This document shows, piece after piece, positions 37,337 to 46,231 of a stretch of DNA of 64,000 nucleotides (positions are counted from its first letter, which is position 1; each line of letters opens with the position of its first letter). The position numbers and the translations under genes are program-made. Below the pieces are notes generated by a model, which saw only the letters and a program-made list of their open reading frames with translations, was not told the DNA's origin and did not search any database. The stretch spans positions 728,501 to 792,500 of the forward strand of contig NZ_FXAK01000007.1 in the NCBI RefSeq assembly GCF_900177515.1. The letters run 5' to 3'. The stretch is from Azospirillum oryzae. Lineage in GTDB: Bacteria > Pseudomonadota > Alphaproteobacteria > Azospirillales > Azospirillaceae.

Positions 37337-38521
37337 ATGTCCAACGCGATCCTCGTCATCAATGCCGGCTCCTCCAGCCTGAAATTCTCGGTGTTCCGGG
37401 ATCATGGCGGCGGGGATCCGGTGGTTACCATCAACGGTCAGATCTCGGGCATCGGCACCCAGCCGGTGTTCGAGGCCAAGGATGCCCAGCGCCGCCCGCT
37501 CGCCGAGAAGAGCTGGGGGGCGGGTGAGGCCAGCGACCGCACGGCGTTGCTGTCCTACCTGCTCGACTGGATCGAAGAGAGGCTGGAGGGGGCGACGCTG
37601 ATCGCCGCCGGCCACCGGGTGGTGCATGGCGGCGTCCGCCACGCTGCCCCGGTGCTGCTGACCTCCTCCGTGCTGGATGAGTTGGACGGCTTGGTGCCGC
37701 TGGCTCCGCTGCACCAGCCGCACAACCTCGCCGCCATCCGTGCGCTGGCCGAGGCGCATCCGGAGCTGCCGCAGGTCGCCTGCTTCGACACCGCCTTCCA
37801 CCGCAACCAGCCCTGGCAGGCACAGACCTTCGCCATCCCGCGGGAGCTGACGGAGGAGGGCGTGCGCCGCTACGGCTTCCACGGCCTGTCCTACGAGTAC
37901 ATCTCCCGCCGCCTGCCGGAGATCGCGCCGGAGTTGGGCGACTCGCGGGTCGTCGTCGCCCATCTCGGCAGCGGCGCCAGCATGTGCGCCATCCATGGCG
38001 GGCGCAGCGTCGACAGCACTATGGGCTTCACCGCGCTTGATGGCCTGCCGATGGGCACCCGCTGCGGCACCATCGACCCCGGCGTGCTGATCTACCTGAT
38101 GCGCAAGGGCATGGACGCCGGCGCCATCGAGAAGATGCTCTACAACAAGTCCGGCCTGCTCGGCGTGTCGGGCATCTCCAACGACATGCGCGCCCTGCTG
38201 GAGAGCAGCGACCCGCATGCGCAGGAGGCGGTGGAACTGTTCTGCTTCCGCATCGCCAAGGAGACCGGCGCGCTGGCCGCTTCGATGGGCGGGGTGGATG
38301 CCGTGGTGTTCACGGCGGGCATCGGCGAACGCTCCGCCCCGGTGCGGGCGCGGGTCGGCGACAAGCTTGCCTGGATGGGCGTCGAGATCGACGCGGCGGC
38401 CAACGAGGCCAATGCGACGAAGATCTCCACGTCGCGCAGCCGGCTGCCGGTCTATGTCATCCCGACCGACGAGGAACGGATGATCGCGCTGCACACGCGC
38501 AAGGTGCTGACCGGGCGGTGA
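37337..38521 (+). CDS. ackA: acetate/propionate kinase
   Basis: 394-residue cytoplasmic kinase interconverting acyl phosphate + ADP and acid + ATP. N-terminal signature VINAGSSSLKFSVF, RRYGFHGLSYEYIS in the middle, and GIGERSAPVRARVG near the C-terminus. GAGGAGG precedes ATG 37337. It lies in one unit with the MaoC-Pta gene, as often in alphaproteobacteria. Substrate could be acetate, propionate or butyrate. Confidence 0.94.
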   Translation: MSNAILVINAGSSSLKFSVFRDHGGGDPVVTINGQISGIGTQPVFEAKDAQRRPLAEKSWGAGEASDRTALLSYLLDWIEERLEGATLIAAGHRVVHGGVRHAAPVLLTSSVLDELDGLVPLAPLHQPHNLAAIRALAEAHPELPQVACFDTAFHRNQPWQAQTFAIPRELTEEGVRRYGFHGLSYEYISRRLPEIAPELGDSRVVVAHLGSGASMCAIHGGRSVDSTMGFTALDGLPMGTRCGTIDPGVLIYLMRKGMDAGAIEKMLYNKSGLLGVSGISNDMRALLESSDPHAQEAVELFCFRIAKETGALAASMGGVDAVVFTAGIGERSAPVRARVGDKLAWMGVEIDAAANEANATKISTSRSRLPVYVIPTDEERMIALHTRKVLTGR

Positions 38522-38636
38522 GGGCCGGGCGGTGAGTTATGGGGGTGTCGGTTGACAATGCCCCCACATCCCGCTGGAGCCTGCCCGCAATCGATGTTAG
38601 CTCACCCTCCGGCATCAAGCATCGTCCGGGGAACCC

Positions 38637-39527
38637 GTGGTCCGGCCCTACCTGCCGCTGAACGCCCTGCGTGCCTTCGAGGCGTCAGCGCGGCATCTCA
38701 GCTTCACCCGCGCCGCCATCGAGCTGTGCGTGACCCAGGCCGCCGTCAGCCATCAGGTCAAGCTGCTGGAGGAACGGCTGGGCGCCAGCCTGTTCCACCG
38801 CCTGCCGCGCGGCCTCGCCCTGACCGACGAGGGGCGGGCGCTGCTGCCGACGCTGGAGGAGGCGTTCGACCGCATCGGCGGCCTGCTCGACCAGTTCGAG
38901 GGCGGGCGGTTCCGCGAGGTGCTGACGGTCGGCGCCGTCGGCACCTTCGCCGTCGGCTGGCTGCTGCCGCGGCTGATGCGCTTCCGTGAGGCGCATCCCT
39001 TCGTCGATCTGCGCCTGTCCACCAACAACAACCGCGTCGACATCGCGGCGGAGGGGCTGGACTACGCCATCCGCTTCGGCGACGGCGCGTGGCACGGCAC
39101 CGACGCGATCCGGCTGTTCAACGCGCCGCTGTCGGTTCTGTGCGCTCCGGAGATCGCCCGCCGCCTGCGCGACCCCGCCGATGTCGGCCGCGAGACCCTG
39201 CTGCGCTCCTACCGGTCCGACGAATGGCCGGGCTGGTTCGCCGCCGCGGGGATGGAGCCGTCGGTGATGCCGCCGGTCAAGGGGCCGGTCTTCGATTCCT
39301 CCTCCCTGATGGTGGAGGCGGCGATCCAGGGGGCCGGGGTGGCGCTGGCTCCGGTATCGATGTTCCGCCGGCCGCTGGCGTTGGGCCTGATCGAGCAGCC
39401 CTTCGCCGTCACCGTGTGCAAGGGCGCCTATTGGCTGACGTCGCTGAAATCGCGGCCGGAGACGCCGACCATGCGCGCCTTCCGCGACTGGCTGTTCGCC
39501 ATGGTCGCGGAAGACGGCACGGACTAA
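38637..39527 (+). CDS. LysR-family regulator of the AmpR/GcvA group
   Basis: 296-residue DNA-binding regulator starting at GTG 38637. The winged helix begins RPYLPLNALRAFEASARHLS and contains QAAVSHQVKLLEERLG. The ligand-binding half has motifs very close to AmpR: VGTFAVGWLLPRL, DLRLSTNNNRVDIAAEGLDY and FGDGAWHGTDAIR. AmpR proteins respond to cell-wall muropeptides and control an adjacent divergent beta-lactamase. No beta-lactamase is nearby; the convergent neighbour is a small membrane protein. Confidence 0.9.
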   Translation: MVRPYLPLNALRAFEASARHLSFTRAAIELCVTQAAVSHQVKLLEERLGASLFHRLPRGLALTDEGRALLPTLEEAFDRIGGLLDQFEGGRFREVLTVGAVGTFAVGWLLPRLMRFREAHPFVDLRLSTNNNRVDIAAEGLDYAIRFGDGAWHGTDAIRLFNAPLSVLCAPEIARRLRDPADVGRETLLRSYRSDEWPGWFAAAGMEPSVMPPVKGPVFDSSSLMVEAAIQGAGVALAPVSMFRRPLALGLIEQPFAVTVCKGAYWLTSLKSRPETPTMRAFRDWLFAMVAEDGTD

Positions 39528-39531
39528 GCGG

Positions 39532-39786
39532 TCAGGACAGCGTGACCCGGCGCGGCGCCTGCTGCCGCTCTTCCCGGCGCTGCCAGAAACGCAGACGCAT
39601 GCGCGGCGCCACGAACCAGGCGATGGGGGCCGCAAGCACGATGCTGAGGATCACCACGGTCGGCATCAGCGTCATCGCCTGCTCGGAAAAGCTGGGGACC
39701 GCCAGAACCAGGACGGTGCCGATGCCGAAGACCACACCCTGGATCATGCCGTAGATCAGGATGGCGAGGCGCAAGCGTGTGGACAT
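39532..39786 (-). CDS. small two-span membrane protein
   Basis: 84 residues with two hydrophobic segments (LAILIYGMIQGVVFGIGTVL and TLMPTVVILSIVLAAPIAWF) and a very basic C-terminus (RLRFWQRREERQQAPRR). It ends 4 bases from the LysR stop, convergently. I do not recognise the family; similar small proteins occur in related genomes. Confidence 0.6.
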   Translation of the reverse strand: MSTRLRLAILIYGMIQGVVFGIGTVLVLAVPSFSEQAMTLMPTVVILSIVLAAPIAWFVAPRMRLRFWQRREERQQAPRRVTLS

Positions 39787-39937
39787 TGGGTCGCTCCGGT
39801 TGTGAGGGTTGGTGCAAAGACCGTTTCCCTCTTCAACCGTGGCGTGGCGGCGATGTTGCGAACGCTATCGGGGGAAGGCTATCCCGCCCGATTGCGTTCG
39901 CACACATACAATTACTTGGCGTAAGCCGGGGCGCTCC

Positions 39938-41611
<1,674 letters not shown>

Positions 41612-41795
41612 TCAGCGGTCCTTTGACGCGGCCCATCTGCGGGGCGCAGGGAGCCTAACACCGACCGCCGGCATCGGCCACGGGCCAAAACGCGGCGGTT
41701 GGTGCTGCTTATCGGCCTATGCACGCCGGCCGAGCCGTGCAACCGGACGGCGGACGGACTGTTGTGACTGTCAGGAAATTCGACAGGAGGAAGCC

Positions 41796-41963
41796 ATGTC
41801 CGACAAGCCCGCCACGCCGCCGCTGGAAGAGCGCGAAGAGCAGAACGACCGCGACGATGCCGCGCGGCCGGATCAGGTCGGGATCATTCCCGGCAAGGTG
41901 CCGGGCCATCCGGTCGACCCCAGCGATCCGCGCTTTCCGGGGAGCCAGCCGGATTTGGCGTGA
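41796..41963 (+). CDS. 55-residue acidic small protein
   Basis: Short protein with a strong AGGAGG five bases before ATG 41796. The sequence is highly charged at first (EEREEQNDRDD) and then Pro/Gly-rich with a patterned end: VGIIPGKVPGHPVDPSDPRF. No cysteine, no membrane segment. The family is unknown to me. It is too short for a usual ORF cut-off. A hairpin terminator-like structure follows within 20 bases, consistent with a separate transcript. Confidence 0.65.
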   Translation: MSDKPATPPLEEREEQNDRDDAARPDQVGIIPGKVPGHPVDPSDPRFPGSQPDLA

Positions 41964-41980
41964 GGGTAAGGGGTTGATTT

Positions 41981-41998
41981 GGGGGGCTGACGCCCCCC
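41981..41998 (+). terminator. possible terminator between small protein and M16 gene
   Basis: Perfect 7-base stem GGGGGGC - TGAC - GCCCCCC followed by TT, located 17 bases after the small ORF and just before the convergent M16 stop. Stem is short and the U run brief. Confidence 0.5.
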
Positions 41999-42002
41999 TT
42001 CC

Positions 42003-43358
42003 TCAACTCCCCCCTTCGATCGTCCGCGTCGGCGAGACGCCGTCCGGCTTGCCGACCAGCACGGTCAGCAGCTTGGCCGGGTCGAGCAGGCGCTGGGCGA
42101 CGCGCTTGATGTCGGCCTGGGTCACCGCGTTGATGTAGCGGTCGCGCTGGTTCAGGTAATCGATGCCCAGGTTGTCGCGCTTCACCTGCAGCAGGATGCG
42201 CGCGATGGCCTGGGTCGAGCCGAGCTGCAGCGGGAAGGAGCCGGTCAGATAGGTCTTGGCGTCGGCCATCTCCTGATCGGTCAGCCCGTCCTTCGCCATG
42301 CGCGCCCATTCCTGGCGCATGATGTCGAGCGCCTGACCCGCCTTGGCATTCACGGTGGAGCCGCTGGCCATCACCAGCGCCGCATGGTCCATCGGGATGA
42401 GATAGCTGTAGACGCCATAGCTGAGCCCGCGCTTTTCCCGCACCTCTTCCATCAGGCGGGATCCGAAACCGCCGCCGCCCAGCACATAGTTCATCACCGT
42501 GGCGGCATACCAGTCGGGATCGTCGCGCTTGACGCCCGGCTGGCCCATCAGCATCACCGTCTGCGCGGTCGGCCGCGGCAGCAGGATGGTCTGGCCCAGC
42601 CCGGACATCGTCACGTCGGGAATCGGCGGCACATCGGCCTTGGCCGGCAGCCCGCCGAACACCGTGTCCAGCGCCTTGCCGAGCTCCTCCGGCGAGATGT
42701 CGCCGGTGGCGGCAACCACCAGCCGGTCGCGGCCGAACTGGCCCTTCACGAAGCGGCGGAGGTCGTCGGGCGTGATGGTCGGCAGGCTTTCCAGAGTGCC
42801 GCGGATCTCGTCGCCATAGGGATGGTTGGGGAAGGCGGTGGAATAGAACTGGCGCCGCGCCACATAGTTGGGATCGGCGAGGTCCCGCTTCAGGCTGGCG
42901 GTGATCGAGGCCCGCATGCGCTCCAGGGAGTCGGGCGCGAAATGTGGCTCGGTCAGCGACAGACGGGTCAGCTCAAGCGCCTCGTCGCGATGTTCGGTCA
43001 GCGTGCGCATCGACCCGCTGAAGCCGTCGCGTCCGGCATCGAAGCCCAGCGCGATGGCGTTGTCCTGCAACCGCGCCTGGAAGGCCTGGGAGTCGTACGG
43101 CCCGGCGCCCTCGTCCAGCATGGTGGAGGTCAGGTTCGCCAGCCCCTCCTTGCCCTTCGGGTCGGTGCCTCCGGCTCCTTCGAAGGCCCATTCCAGCGCG
43201 ATGACCGGAACCTTGTGGTCCTCGACCAGCCACGCCTCGATGCCGCCGGGGCTGACCACGCGCTTGATGTCCATCGCGTGGGCTGGGAGGGTGACGGCAA
43301 CGACGGCGAGGAAGAACGCGGCGATGCCCGACCGCATGGAAATGTGACGCACGCTCAT
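42003..43358 (-). CDS. M16 metallopeptidase-like subunit lacking the zinc motif
   Basis: 451-residue exported M16-family protein with signal peptide (GIAAFFLAVVAVTLPAHA). The position that should hold HxxEH reads GLANLTSTMLDEGAG, so zinc ligation is lost; the domain pattern otherwise continues (YVLGGGGFGSRLMEEVREKR). In alphaproteobacteria such a subunit pairs with an active M16 protein, which is encoded directly upstream. ATG 43358 is preferred: AAGGA lies nine bases before it, and the alternative at 43364 is a TTG. Periplasmic location is predicted. Confidence 0.9.
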   Translation of the reverse strand: MSVRHISMRSGIAAFFLAVVAVTLPAHAMDIKRVVSPGGIEAWLVEDHKVPVIALEWAFEGAGGTDPKGKEGLANLTSTMLDEGAGPYDSQAFQARLQDNAIALGFDAGRDGFSGSMRTLTEHRDEALELTRLSLTEPHFAPDSLERMRASITASLKRDLADPNYVARRQFYSTAFPNHPYGDEIRGTLESLPTITPDDLRRFVKGQFGRDRLVVAATGDISPEELGKALDTVFGGLPAKADVPPIPDVTMSGLGQTILLPRPTAQTVMLMGQPGVKRDDPDWYAATVMNYVLGGGGFGSRLMEEVREKRGLSYGVYSYLIPMDHAALVMASGSTVNAKAGQALDIMRQEWARMAKDGLTDQEMADAKTYLTGSFPLQLGSTQAIARILLQVKRDNLGIDYLNQRDRYINAVTQADIKRVAQRLLDPAKLLTVLVGKPDGVSPTRTIEGGS

Positions 43359-43360
43359 CC

Positions 43361-44758
43361 TCAACTGTCCTTTCCGGTCGGGGGCAGCAGCAGGCCGGTG
43401 ACGTGGTTGGTCTGGCTCAGCACGGCGCGGGCGGCGGCGTTGACCTGATCGGCGGTGACGGCATCGATCCGCACCGGCCAGCTTTCCACATCGTCGATGC
43501 TCTGGCCGGTGGCGAGCGCCGCTCCCAGCGTCTGGGCCGGCCCGGTCAGGCTGTCGCGGGCATAGGCCGCGGCGGCCAGCATGCGTTTGCGCGCGGTGGC
43601 GACCTCATCCTCCGTCACGCCGGACTTCATCAGCTTGTCGATTTCCGCCCACAGCGCCGATTCCAGCTTCTCCATCGTCACCCCGGCGGCCGGGCTGGCG
43701 CCGACGCTGAGCGTCGCCATGTCCCAGGCGGTCGGGCCGTAGCCGAGCCAGGCCGAGGTGGCGAGCTTCTGATCCACCACCAGACTGCGATAGAGGCGGG
43801 ACGTTGTGCCGCCGCTCATGATCTCGGCCAGCACCTGCAGCGCATAAGCCTGATGGTCGGGGTCGACGCGATAGGACGGTGCGGTCCAGATGCGGCGGAC
43901 CGACGGTTGCCGCACCTCCTCGTCACGCAGCACCACCTGCCGGGAGGAATTGAGCGGCGGTTCGGTCACGCGCTTGCGCTCCGGCACCGGGCGGGCAGGG
44001 ATGGCGCCGTAATAGCGTTCCGCCAGCGGCTTCAGTTCTTCCACCGTGACGTCGCCGGACACCACCAGGATGGCGTTGTTGGGCGCGTACCAGGTCTTGT
44101 AGAAATGCTCCGCCATTTCCCGTGTCAGGGTCGACATCTCCTGCGGCCAGCCGATCACCGGTGTGCCGTAGGGGTGATGGACGAACATGGTGGCGTTGAT
44201 CTGCTCGCCGATCCGGTCGGCCGGCTCGTTCTCGATGCGCTGGCGCCGTTCCTCGATGATGACGTCGCGTTCGGGATAGACCACCGCGTCGGTCAGCTTC
44301 AGGTTGGCCATGCGGTCGGCCTCCATCCGCATCACCATCTCCAGCCGGTCGCGCGCAACGTTCTGGTAATAGGCGGTGTAGTCGTAGCTGGTGAAGGCGT
44401 TGTCGCGCCCGCCGTTCTTGGCGATGATCCGGCTGAACTCGCCGGGCTTGATCACGTCGGTTCCCTTGAACATCAGGTGTTCCAGGAAATGCGCGATGCC
44501 GGACTGGCCGCGCTCCTCGTCGGCGGCGCCCACCTTGTACCAGACCATGTGGGTCACCACCGGCACGCGGTGGTTGGGGATCACCACCACCTGCATGCCG
44601 TTGGACAGGCTGAAGCTTTCGGGGAAGAACACGCCCTTTTCCGCCGCGTAAGCCGGTGGAGCGGTGAGCGGCATCGGCGCCAGGGGAGCCGCGACGGTCA
44701 TCGTCAGGGCCAGGAGACCGGCCGCGGCGAAGCGGCGGGCGGAGAGGACGGCAGGCAT
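43361..44758 (-). CDS. M16 family zinc metallopeptidase (active subunit)
   Basis: 465-residue exported M16 peptidase. A signal peptide occupies about residues 1-38 (cleaved near AYA). The zinc motif HFLEH follows SGIA, and the third ligand lies in VIIEERRQRIENEP. The C-terminal half has the usual inactive repeat. With the downstream inactive homologue it likely forms a heterodimer processing periplasmic peptides or proteins. ATG 44758 follows GGGAG; an ATG at 44851 would add a basic region without signal character. Confidence 0.92.
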   Translation of the reverse strand: MPAVLSARRFAAAGLLALTMTVAAPLAPMPLTAPPAYAAEKGVFFPESFSLSNGMQVVVIPNHRVPVVTHMVWYKVGAADEERGQSGIAHFLEHLMFKGTDVIKPGEFSRIIAKNGGRDNAFTSYDYTAYYQNVARDRLEMVMRMEADRMANLKLTDAVVYPERDVIIEERRQRIENEPADRIGEQINATMFVHHPYGTPVIGWPQEMSTLTREMAEHFYKTWYAPNNAILVVSGDVTVEELKPLAERYYGAIPARPVPERKRVTEPPLNSSRQVVLRDEEVRQPSVRRIWTAPSYRVDPDHQAYALQVLAEIMSGGTTSRLYRSLVVDQKLATSAWLGYGPTAWDMATLSVGASPAAGVTMEKLESALWAEIDKLMKSGVTEDEVATARKRMLAAAAYARDSLTGPAQTLGAALATGQSIDDVESWPVRIDAVTADQVNAAARAVLSQTNHVTGLLLPPTGKDS

Positions 44759-44791
44759 GAAGGCTCCCGGATCAGGAGGTCCGAATCGAAA

Positions 44792-44818
44792 GGGCGCCCT
44801 TCGCTGGGAAGGGCGCCC
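44792..44818 (-). promoter_or_regulatory. intercistronic 11-bp hairpin
   Basis: GGGCGCCCTTC - GCTGG - GAAGGGCGCCC, perfect, between the lipoprotein stop and the M16 start. Only a short CTTTC follows on the minus strand, so it is a weak terminator or RNA processing/stabilising hairpin within the operon. Confidence 0.5.
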
Positions 44819-44881
44819 CCGAAAACTGGTGTGATACCGCGCCTTGGACAAGGCTGAAACGGCGGTTCGAATGGCTGTCGC

Positions 44882-45472
44882 TTAGAACAGGCCTTCCAGC
44901 GGCGCCTTGCGCTTGCGCTCGATCGTCGGGGTGGCGGCGCCGTCGAGCGACTTGCCCTGGGCCTGGGCCTCGCGCAAGCGCTGCTGTTCCTTGGCCGGGT
45001 CGACCAGCGAGTAGGGCTGTTCCTGCTTCTGCCAGAACAGCAGCGAATCGATCCAGCTCTTGTCGGCGATGATCAGCTGGGTGGTTTCCTGATCGACCTT
45101 GGCGCGGATGTTCGGGTCGATGCCGTCGCGGGCCGAGGCCTGGGCGATCAGCGAGCGCTCGCCGGACGACTCGCCGGCCGCATTGCCGGTGCGGCGCGCG
45201 GCGCCGCCGAACACGGCGCCGGCCGCGGTCTGAGTCGGCGTGCTGTCCTGCGGGCGGGCGGCGCCGGGGCGCGGCTTCGGCAGGTCCTGCATGCTGGGCG
45301 GCAGGGTCAGCGGAGCGCGGGAAACGACGGCGAATTCGTCGGGGCTCTGGCGGTCGAGACCGATGGACCGGCGCACATCCGAGCAGCCGGCGAGCGTCAA
45401 CGCCGCAAGCGCCAGCCCGATGAGCGGAAGCCGATTCCGGGGGAAGGAGAGGGCGGAGGAGATGCTGGTCAC
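44882..45472 (-). CDS. DUF3035-family lipoprotein
   Basis: 196 residues. The signal sequence ends in lipobox LTLAGC (Cys30). The remainder is polar with a central Gly/Ala/Arg stretch and a C-terminal conserved part (SWIDSLLFWQKQEQPYSLVD), which is characteristic of the DUF3035 family. It lies between lspA and the M16 pair in a conserved alphaproteobacterial order; LspA processes such lipoproteins. Role unknown, probably outer-membrane associated. Confidence 0.85.
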   Translation of the reverse strand: MTSISSALSFPRNRLPLIGLALAALTLAGCSDVRRSIGLDRQSPDEFAVVSRAPLTLPPSMQDLPKPRPGAARPQDSTPTQTAAGAVFGGAARRTGNAAGESSGERSLIAQASARDGIDPNIRAKVDQETTQLIIADKSWIDSLLFWQKQEQPYSLVDPAKEQQRLREAQAQGKSLDGAATPTIERKRKAPLEGLF

Positions 45473-45579
45473 GTTCGGAGGATCCCGTCGTCTGTCACGT
45501 CGTAGCGACCCGGCCCGAAGGTCGAGGCCGCTTGGGTCAGCGCTCGCCGGCGGTTATAGCGCCACCGGCGACGGAACTC

Positions 45580-46083
45580 TTACGACTTTTCGCGGCCCGC
45601 GAACAGTCCGTCGATCAACAGCAGCACCACGCCGACGCTGATTCCGCTGTCCGCGACGTTGAAGGCCCAGAAATGCCAGCCGGCGACGTGGAAATCGAGG
45701 AAGTCGACCACGGCGCCATGCATCAGCCGGTCGACGACGTTGCCCACCGCCCCGCCGATGATGAAGCCCAGCGCCAGCGCGATCAGCCGCCGTTCGGCCT
45801 GCCGCAGCCAGAAGACCAGGCAGACGGCGATCACCGCGGCGATGGCGCTGAGGATATAGGGCATCAGCGCCCCGCCGCCGGCGAAGGTGCCGAAGCTGAC
45901 GCCGTAGTTCCACACCAGCACGAGGTTGAAGAAGGACGTCACCTCGATGACATGCGGCACCGGCTGCATGACCTGTTCGAGGATCCACCATTTGCTGCCC
46001 TGGTCGAGCACGACCACCACCACGGCGACGATCAGCCCGAACAGCCAGTAGGAGCGGGTTTGGTTGGCGACGAAGGCGTTCAT
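45580..46083 (-). CDS. lspA: lipoprotein signal peptidase
   Basis: 167-residue aspartic protease of the inner membrane that removes lipoprotein signal peptides. Four membrane segments. The conserved Asp residues are in GNVVDRLMHGAVVDFLD and AFNVADSGIS. ATG 46083 gives the usual N-terminus; upstream in-frame ATG 46095 is possible. It follows ileS after a 148-base gap filled by an inverted repeat. Confidence 0.96.
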   Translation of the reverse strand: MNAFVANQTRSYWLFGLIVAVVVVVLDQGSKWWILEQVMQPVPHVIEVTSFFNLVLVWNYGVSFGTFAGGGALMPYILSAIAAVIAVCLVFWLRQAERRLIALALGFIIGGAVGNVVDRLMHGAVVDFLDFHVAGWHFWAFNVADSGISVGVVLLLIDGLFAGREKS

Positions 46084-46098
46084 GTGCCCACACATCCT

Positions 46099-46203
46099 CC
46101 CTCTCCCCCCCGGGGAGAGGGCCGGGGTGAGGGGGATGCGCGGCGAGGAGCGTCCGGCAAGCGGATCCCCCTCACCCTAGCCCTCTCCCCGGGGGGGAGA
46201 GGG
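46099..46203. repeat. long imperfect inverted repeat (REP-like) between ileS and lspA
   Basis: Two arms of about 38 bases (46099-46136 and 46165-46203) read CCCTCTCCCC-GGGGAGAGGG-GGTGAGGGGGAT and its complement. Each arm is itself a near-palindrome, and the intervening 28 bases are GC-rich. This composition matches the widespread CCCTCTCC/GGAGAGGG intergenic elements of proteobacteria. It would fold as a very stable RNA hairpin inside the ileS-lspA transcript. Confidence 0.85.
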
Positions 46204-46231
46204 GATAGGACCGCGGTTGTGGCGGAACGCC

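Noticed and set aside
41719-42138. 139-codon frame over the small acidic protein gene
   Set aside because: It is in a different phase from the well-supported 55-codon gene, crosses into the convergent M16 gene and lacks an SD.
46084-46231. CRISPR-like repeat in the ileS-lspA gap
   Set aside because: It is one inverted repeat with a single centre and no regularly spaced direct repeats.
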